A DNA stretch of 49,393 nucleotides from Pseudomonadota bacterium. GTDB taxonomy: Bacteria; Pseudomonadota; Gammaproteobacteria; Burkholderiales; Burkholderiaceae_E. Position 1 is the stretch's first letter. Each line of letters begins with the position of its first letter. The notes below the pieces were generated by a model. That model was not told the DNA's origin, searched no databases, and saw nothing but the letters and a program-made list of their open reading frames with translations. The position numbers were made by a program, and so were the translations under genes. The DNA is taken from positions 1-49,393 of the forward strand of contig JAKPAM010000240.1 of the NCBI GenBank assembly GCA_029779435.1, read 5' to 3'. Positions 44,370 to 49,393 of this stretch are shown piece by piece.

Positions 44370-45190
44370 GGCGTCACCGCCGTGCAAACGAATTCGACCG
44401 GCCCCGTCATTACCGCATGGAAGGCGGCATCGAATGACACATCAAGCGAGCCGCCCGGCATGTGGACCTTGATCGAAGCGTCGCACAGCCCTAGCTTGTG
44501 CGCCACCGCCGACGCCGCGACGGACGAACTGCCCGACGCCGTGGTGTAGCCCGCACCGCGTTCCCATATCTGCAAGGCGATATTGCCGCGGTCGATCACC
44601 GTCAGGAACTGGACGTTGGTTCTGTTCTTGAACCAGGGGTGCCGCTCGATCAGCGGACCGAAGCGATGCACGTCCGTCTCCGGCGACGTGCTGTCGAGCA
44701 CGATGCAGTGTGGGTTGCCAACGGAAGCGCCACAGACGGTGAACCCTGCGTCCGGCAAGGGCAGCCGCTCTCTGATGACCTCACGCCCTTCGCCGGTGAT
44801 GCCGGCGTCTTCGCTCCAGAAGCTGACGGCCCCCATCTCGACACGGACGATGTCGCCACCTTGCATCACCACGCATCCGACCTTGCCGCCCAAGGTTTCC
44901 AGACTGAATGGCGTGTCCTGGTCTACCAGGCCTTCGTCGTACAGGAAGCGGCAGAAGATGCGGATCCCGTTGCCACTCTTTTCCGCCTCTGAGCCATCGG
45001 GATTGAAGATACGCAGACGAAAGTCGGCGGTCTGCGAGGGCAGCGGCCCCAACAGCAAACCATCGGATCCGACCCCTTTGTGTCGATCGCAGACCTGGCG
45101 CGCGGCCTCCGCGGGGGTGGGCGTCCCCAGCTCTGCCAGCCTTGTGACGAGGTAGTCGTTGCCCAGCCCGTGGTATTTCTTCAGCTTCAT
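44366..45190 (-). CDS. DapF-like protein lacking both catalytic cysteines
   Basis: This 274-residue protein has the diaminopimelate epimerase fold (MKLKKYHGLGNDYLV; NPDGSEAEKSGNG; GNPHCIVLD; FKNRTNVQF; ERGAGYTTASG). In true DapF the bases are the cysteines in NGARC and ACGTG; here the first position is I78 (NGIRIF) and the second S219 (TTASGSSS), so proton transfer by a Cys pair is impossible. It may be a paralogue with another reaction, or be decaying. The ATG at 45190 overlaps the stop of the upstream condensation-like frame (ATGA), and its own stop overlaps the start of the ligase stub. Base composition is less G/C-rich than in neighbours, suggesting transfer. Confidence 0.8.
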   Translation of the reverse strand: MKLKKYHGLGNDYLVTRLAELGTPTPAEAARQVCDRHKGVGSDGLLLGPLPSQTADFRLRIFNPDGSEAEKSGNGIRIFCRFLYDEGLVDQDTPFSLETLGGKVGCVVMQGGDIVRVEMGAVSFWSEDAGITGEGREVIRERLPLPDAGFTVCGASVGNPHCIVLDSTSPETDVHRFGPLIERHPWFKNRTNVQFLTVIDRGNIALQIWERGAGYTTASGSSSVAASAVAHKLGLCDASIKVHMPGGSLDVSFDAAFHAVMTGPVEFVCTAVTP

Positions 45191-45777
45191 GGTCTTCCTG
45201 GCGAATTGGTTGTCTGGTGTGAAGCCCACTGCCTGCAATCCACGCTCGACAAACGATCCCCGCAGGCTGTCGTCCATCGTGGGAAATTTTGCACCAGTAA
45301 AGCTGGAGGTGGTCGTTCATAGCCGCTCACGACCAGCTTGACCTGATGGTCCTTGGCCGCATCCAGCAATGCACTGCCCGCAGGACAGGGCTCGGCATCC
45401 GCGAACCCGACATAGTTACCCAGCAAAGCGCCGTCGCCCTGGGCCTGCCGCCTCCAAGAGACCGCACACCAGAAGCGCATGCCCGGGCGCTCCTGCCCCG
45501 ACTCCTGCATCGCCAACATCAGCGCGGCACTGAGGACGGCATTGGGCAACACGCCATGGTGCGCACAGGCCTCTTGAAAGGCGCTCCAGCATGCCGTGGA
45601 GATGCGCGAACGATGCACGGCGGTCGACCTCGCTCCGGCCTGTCTGGCGGCCAGCACGGGTACGCCATTTGAGGGGGGCTCGATCGTCTGCGGGAAGCTG
45701 TCGATGGTGCCAGGCAGCACCCTGCCGGGCTCGTCTTCGATATCGACCCGGGCCATCAGTTCGTCCAGCCACGCCAT
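45187..45777 (-). pseudogene. C-terminal fragment of a condensation/alcohol-acetyltransferase-type enzyme
   Basis: This is a 196-residue frame with stretches typical of the second half of condensation-domain acyltransferases: FQEACAHHGVLPNAVLSAALMLAM and RFWCAVSWRR ... GNYVGFADAE. Family members have about 420-450 residues and an HHxxxD active site in the first half, which is absent here; an in-frame stop lies just before the ATG. The last 45 residues look poorly conserved, and a neighbouring frame (VERGLQAVGFTPDNQFARKT) may be the original ending, implying a frameshift. It is coupled to the DapF-like gene. Confidence 0.55.
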
Positions 45778-45846
45778 GCGACAGCTCCACTAAGCGCTGC
45801 CCTCGGTCGGGCGACGCAACCGTCGCGGCAGCGGCCGATCAGGGCC

Positions 45847-45891
45847 TATGGGGCTTATGGGACTTATGGGACTTATGGGACTTATGAGGCC
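45847..45891. repeat. Tandem repeat, 9-bp unit, five copies
   Basis: TATGGGACT is perfect in three consecutive copies (45856-45882), flanked by TATGGGGCT and TATGAGGCC. It lies just beyond the 3' end of apbC, at the boundary with the remnant operon. Confidence 0.9.
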
Positions 45892-45918
45892 GACGTGCGG
45901 CCGGCCGCGCGTAGACGA

Positions 45919-47022
45919 TCAGGTGTTCTGCACGACGATCGGCGGCATCTTCAGCGACATGTCGCGCGAGCGCACGGCCACCTGGACCGCGACGCGGCGC
46001 GCGATCTCGCGGTAGCGGTCGGCCAGGTCGCTCTGCGGCTCGGCGACCATCGTCGGGCGCCCCGAATCGGCCTGTTCGCGGATCCGGATGTCCAGCGGCA
46101 GGCCGCCCAGGTACTCGACGCCGTACTCGGCCGCCATCTTCTCGCCGCCGCCGTGGCCGAAGATGTGTTCGACGTGGCCGCAGTTCGTGCAGCGGTGCAT
46201 CGCCATGTTCTCGACGATGCCCAGGATCGGCACGCCGACCTTCTCGAACATCTTCAGGCCCTTGCGCGCGTCGAGCAGCGCGATGTCCTGCGGCGTCGTC
46301 ACGATGACGGCGCCGGTGACCGGGATCTTCTGCGACAGCGTCAGGTGGATGTCGCCGGTTCCAGGCGGCATGTCGATGACCAGGTAGTCCAGATCGCGCC
46401 AGTCGGTCTGCTTGAGCAGTTGCTCGAGCGCCTGCGTGACCATCGGCCCGCGCCAGACCATCGGCGTGTCCTGCTCGATCAGGAAGCCGATCGACATCGC
46501 CTGGATGCCGTGGCCGGTCATCGGCTCCATCGACTTGCCGTCGGCGCTGTGCGGCCGCCCGCTGATGCCGAGCATCGTCGGCTGCGACGGCCCGTAGATG
46601 TCGGCGTCGAGCATGCCGACGCTGGCACCCTCGTCGGCCAGCGCCAGCGCGAGGTTGACCGCCGTGGTGCTCTTGCCGACGCCGCCCTTGCCGGACGCGA
46701 CGGCGATGATGTTCTTGACGTTGGGCAGGACCTTCAGGCCCCGCTGCACCGCATGCGCGACGATGCGCTGGAACACGTTGGCGCTGACGTTGCGCACGCC
46801 GGGCAGCGCGCGCAGCGCCTCGACGACCTGGCGGCGGATCTCGGCGATCTGCGTGCGCGCCGGATAGCCGAGTTCGACGTCGACCGACACGTCGGCCCGC
46901 CCGTCGCCGGACGGATCGATCCGCAGGTTGCGCGCCGAACGGCTGCTGACCAGATCCTTGCCGGTGTTCGGATCGACGATGCCGGCCAAGGCCTGCTGAA
47001 GGGATTCCTGGGTGACGCTCAT
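45919..47022 (-). CDS. apbC: Iron-sulphur cluster carrier ATPase ApbC/Mrp
   Basis: This 367-residue P-loop protein carries and transfers Fe-S clusters. It starts with a MIP18-like domain (SLQQALAGIVDPNTGKDLV). The ATPase domain has the deviant Walker A SGKGGVGKST, the switch motifs DADIYGPSQPTML and DMPPGTGDIHLTL, and the cluster-binding CxxC motif (HRCTNCGH). It is divergent from metG, the usual Burkholderiales arrangement, and could serve the several Fe-S enzymes of this window. Confidence 0.96.
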   Translation of the reverse strand: MSVTQESLQQALAGIVDPNTGKDLVSSRSARNLRIDPSGDGRADVSVDVELGYPARTQIAEIRRQVVEALRALPGVRNVSANVFQRIVAHAVQRGLKVLPNVKNIIAVASGKGGVGKSTTAVNLALALADEGASVGMLDADIYGPSQPTMLGISGRPHSADGKSMEPMTGHGIQAMSIGFLIEQDTPMVWRGPMVTQALEQLLKQTDWRDLDYLVIDMPPGTGDIHLTLSQKIPVTGAVIVTTPQDIALLDARKGLKMFEKVGVPILGIVENMAMHRCTNCGHVEHIFGHGGGEKMAAEYGVEYLGGLPLDIRIREQADSGRPTMVAEPQSDLADRYREIARRVAVQVAVRSRDMSLKMPPIVVQNT

Positions 47023-47050
47023 CTTGCGGGGGCCGATCGGCGGAGGAAGC

Positions 47051-47078
47051 TGTACGAAAAAGCGTGTACGAAAAAGCG
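47051..47078. repeat. Two perfect 14-bp direct repeats
   Basis: TGTACGAAAAAGCG occurs twice head to tail in the apbC-metG divergent spacer. It may be a regulatory site or a recent duplication. Confidence 0.75.
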
Positions 47079-47251
47079 AGGGACAACAAAGCCAGGTACG
47101 AACGCTCGCGGCACGGAACCAGGCGCGAAAACATACGCGGAACGAACCAGTTTAGACGATCCCGCGCGCGCGCATCTCAAAGCCCCTGTTCGGGGCATCG
47201 GACCGGCGAGTAAACTGTCCGGCTGAATCGCTCCTTTCGCCTGCCCGTCCC

Positions 47252-49393
47252 ATGAAGCGTCGCTTGTTCGTCACCACCGCCCTGCCTTATGCCAATGGTT
47301 CGTTCCATATCGGCCACATCATGGAGTACATCCAGGCCGACATCTGGGTCCGGTTCCAGCGGATGCGGGGGCACGAAGTGCATTTCGTCGGTGCCGACGA
47401 CGCCCATGGCGCGCCGATCATGCTCAAGGCCGAGGCCGAGGGCATCACGCCCGAGGAACTGGTCGCGCGCGTCGCGGCCGAACGTCCGCAATACCTGAAC
47501 GGCTTTCACATCTCGTTCGACAACTGGCACTCGACGCATTCGCCGGAGAACACCGAGCTGTCGCAGTCGATCTACCGGGCCTTGCGCGAGCAGGGACTGA
47601 TCGTCGAAAAAACGATCGACCAGTTCTTCGACCCGGTCAAGGGCATGTTCCTGGCCGACCGGTACATCAAGGGCACCTGTCCCAAGTGCGGCGCCGCCGA
47701 CCAGTACGGCGATTCGTGCGAAGTGTGCGGTTCGGTGTACGCGCCGACCGACCTGAAGGACCCGTATTCGACGCTGACCGGCGCCGTACCGGTGCTCAAA
47801 AGCTCGCAGCACCACTTCTTCAAGCTGTCCGATCCGCGCTGTGTCGAGTACCTGCGCGGCTGGACGCAGGACGGCCGCCTGCAGCCCGAGGTCGCGAACA
47901 AGGCGCGCGAGTGGCTGGACGGCGAGCAGGGCCTGGGCGACTGGGACATCTCGCGCGACGCGCCCTACTTCGGCATCCCGATCCCGGACCTGAAGGACAA
48001 GTACTTCTACGTGTGGCTCGACGCGCCGATCGGCTACCTGGCCAGCCTGAAGAACCATTTCGACAAGCGCCGGGCGGCCGGCCAGACGACGCTGACCTTC
48101 GAGGCGTTCCTCGACGACCCGGCCGTCGAGCAGTACCACTTCATCGGCAAGGACATCATCACGTTCCACACGCTGTTCTGGCCGGCGATGCTGAAGTTCT
48201 CGGGCCACAAGGTGCCGGACGCGGTGTTCGTCCACGGTTTCGTGACCGTCAGCGGCGAGAAGATGAGCAAGTCGCGCGGCACCGGACTGTCGCCGCTGCG
48301 CTACCTGCAGATCGGCATGAACGCCGAGTGGCTGCGCTACTACCTGGCCGCCAAGCTCAATGGCCGCGTCGAAGATATCGACTTCAACCCCGACGACTTC
48401 ATCGCGCGGGTCAACAGCGACCTGATCGGCAAGTACGTCAACATCGCCAGCCGCGCGGCGCGCTTCGCGTCGGCGGCGCCGTTCGACGGGCGGCTCGCCG
48501 CGCCGGGGCCGTGGCCGTACCAGACCAATGCCGCCCAACTGGCCGATTCGGTCGCCGAGCTGCTGGAAACGCGCGAGTACGGCAAGGCGCTGCGCGAGAT
48601 CATGGCGTTCGCCGACGAGGTCAACCAGCACTTCGACGCGCAGGCCCCCTGGAAGGCGGTCAAGGCCGGTCCCGAGGGCCAGGCGCTCGCGCACCGCGCC
48701 TGCACGCAGGCGCTCAACGCGTTCAAGCTGCTGACCGTGTGCCTGAAACCGATCCTGCCTGCCGTGTCGGCCCAGGCCGAAGCATTCCTGAACGTCAAGC
48801 CGCTGACCTGGCAAGACGCGATACAGCCGCTGCCCGAAGGTCACCAGATCCGACCGTACTCGCACCTGATGAGCCGTGTCGAGGCGCGCCAACTGGACGC
48901 GCTGTTCGAGAGCGCTGCCGCGGCCCCAGCGGCGGCGACCGGCGATGCCGGCCAGGGCTCGTCACCCGCCAAGGCGGCGAAGGGCACGCAAGGCGCGAAG
49001 GAGGCGAAGGCCGCCAAACCGGCCGCATCGGCGGACTCCGCCGCCGAGCCGACCGGCAATGGCGCCGCCGTCATCGGCATCGACGACTTCGCCAAGGTCG
49101 ACCTGCGCATCGCGCGCGTCACGGCGGCCGAAGCGGTCGACGGGTCGGACAAGCTGCTGAAGCTGACGCTCGACTGCGGCGAGGCCGAACCGCGCACCGT
49201 CTTCTCCGGCATCAAGTCCGCGTATCGCCCCGAGCAGCTCGTCGGCCGCCTGACCATCGTCGTCGCCAACTTGGCACCCCGCAAGATGAAGTTCGGCGTC
49301 TCGGCCGGCATGGTGCTGGCCGCCTCCGGCGACACCGATGCCGGCGGCATATTCCTCATCGATGCCGACGAGGGCGCCCAACCCGGCATGCAG
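47252..49393 (+). CDS. metG: Methionyl-tRNA synthetase (partial, last few codons outside window)
   Basis: This class I synthetase charges tRNA-Met. It has the HIGH motif FHIGHIMEY, a zinc knuckle CPKCG...CEVCG, KMSKS in [11 protein letters not shown], an anticodon-binding helical domain, an Ala/Lys-rich linker (about residues 550-600), and a C-terminal tRNA-binding OB domain ([17 protein letters not shown]). 714 codons are visible and the frame is open at the window end; family proteins of this type end within a few residues of PGM. The ATG at 47252 begins [16 protein letters not shown]. Confidence 0.98.
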   Translation, partial: MKRRLFVTTALPYANGSFHIGHIMEYIQADIWVRFQRMRGHEVHFVGADDAHGAPIMLKAEAEGITPEELVARVAAERPQYLNGFHISFDNWHSTHSPENTELSQSIYRALREQGLIVEKTIDQFFDPVKGMFLADRYIKGTCPKCGAADQYGDSCEVCGSVYAPTDLKDPYSTLTGAVPVLKSSQHHFFKLSDPRCVEYLRGWTQDGRLQPEVANKAREWLDGEQGLGDWDISRDAPYFGIPIPDLKDKYFYVWLDAPIGYLASLKNHFDKRRAAGQTTLTFEAFLDDPAVEQYHFIGKDIITFHTLFWPAMLKFSGHKVPDAVFVHGFVTVSGEKMSKSRGTGLSPLRYLQIGMNAEWLRYYLAAKLNGRVEDIDFNPDDFIARVNSDLIGKYVNIASRAARFASAAPFDGRLAAPGPWPYQTNAAQLADSVAELLETREYGKALREIMAFADEVNQHFDAQAPWKAVKAGPEGQALAHRACTQALNAFKLLTVCLKPILPAVSAQAEAFLNVKPLTWQDAIQPLPEGHQIRPYSHLMSRVEARQLDALFESAAAAPAAATGDAGQGSSPAKAAKGTQGAKEAKAAKPAASADSAAEPTGNGAAVIGIDDFAKVDLRIARVTAAEAVDGSDKLLKLTLDCGEAEPRTVFSGIKSAYRPEQLVGRLTIVVANLAPRKMKFGVSAGMVLAASGDTDAGGIFLIDADEGAQPGMQ

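Noticed and set aside
44366-45190. Housekeeping dapF of lysine and peptidoglycan synthesis
   Set aside because: Both catalytic cysteines are replaced and the gene is embedded in remnants; the true dapF must be elsewhere.

Overview
The window is high-GC DNA with strong G/C third-position codon bias, divergent apbC-metG, rpsO-pnp and a nearby dcd. This fits a betaproteobacterium of the order Burkholderiales. It carries no rRNA, tRNA, CRISPR array or intact insertion sequence that I can recognise. Most of it is metabolic accessory DNA around a few housekeeping genes.

Region 1 (1-11990, minus strand) is a catabolic operon. In transcription order it holds: an M20 amidohydrolase, an NCS1 nucleobase-type permease, a six-part soluble di-iron monooxygenase of the toluene-4-monooxygenase type (alpha, gamma, Rieske ferredoxin, effector, beta; the reductase comes last), a three-domain RidA-like protein, a NodB-fold deacetylase, a small MCGLCG protein, a CobW-type GTPase and an XRE-cupin regulator. 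Hydrocarbon oxidation genes mixed with nitrogen-compound genes suggest a heterocyclic or amide-containing substrate. Two sequences matching sigma-54 promoters and a shared palindromic operator (TCAAG-n3-CTTGA) lie in front of the permease and the amidohydrolase. I consider this the best candidate for an undescribed pathway.

Region 2 (12000-13015) holds a decayed gene and a ribbon-helix-helix/PIN toxin-antitoxin pair. Region 3 (13040-21067, minus strand) is a LivHMGF branched-chain-type ABC importer with an acyl-CoA synthetase and a binding protein, plus an acyl-CoA dehydrogenase upstream. Together they form an uptake and activation route for an organic acid. Region 4 (21261-31666) holds a GGDEF-EAL signalling protein, a haem-oxygenase-like di-iron protein that overlaps tail-to-tail with an N-acyl-amino-acid-synthase-like GNAT, a hypothetical protein, a histidine kinase with a receiver lacking its aspartate, a protein made of the FadB C-terminal region with an inserted run of about 45 histidines, and a Nudix/metallo-beta-lactamase fusion.

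Region 5 (31738-35841) is the housekeeping block pnp, rpsO and dcd, with a small unknown gene and an intergenic spacer rich in repeats. Region 6 (36249-44208, plus strand) is a form-II (AYRGAGR) molybdenum hydroxylase operon: 2Fe-2S, molybdopterin and FAD subunits, a MoxR ATPase, a VWA protein, a CoxG-like protein, a tiny membrane peptide and XdhC. Region 7 (44219-45777, minus strand) is a decaying three-gene biosynthetic operon: a condensation-type acyltransferase fragment, a DapF-like protein without either catalytic cysteine, and a stub of an AMP ligase. Region 8 (45919-49393) is apbC and the start-to-near-end of metG.

Short tandem repeats with a 9-bp period recur in three spacers.
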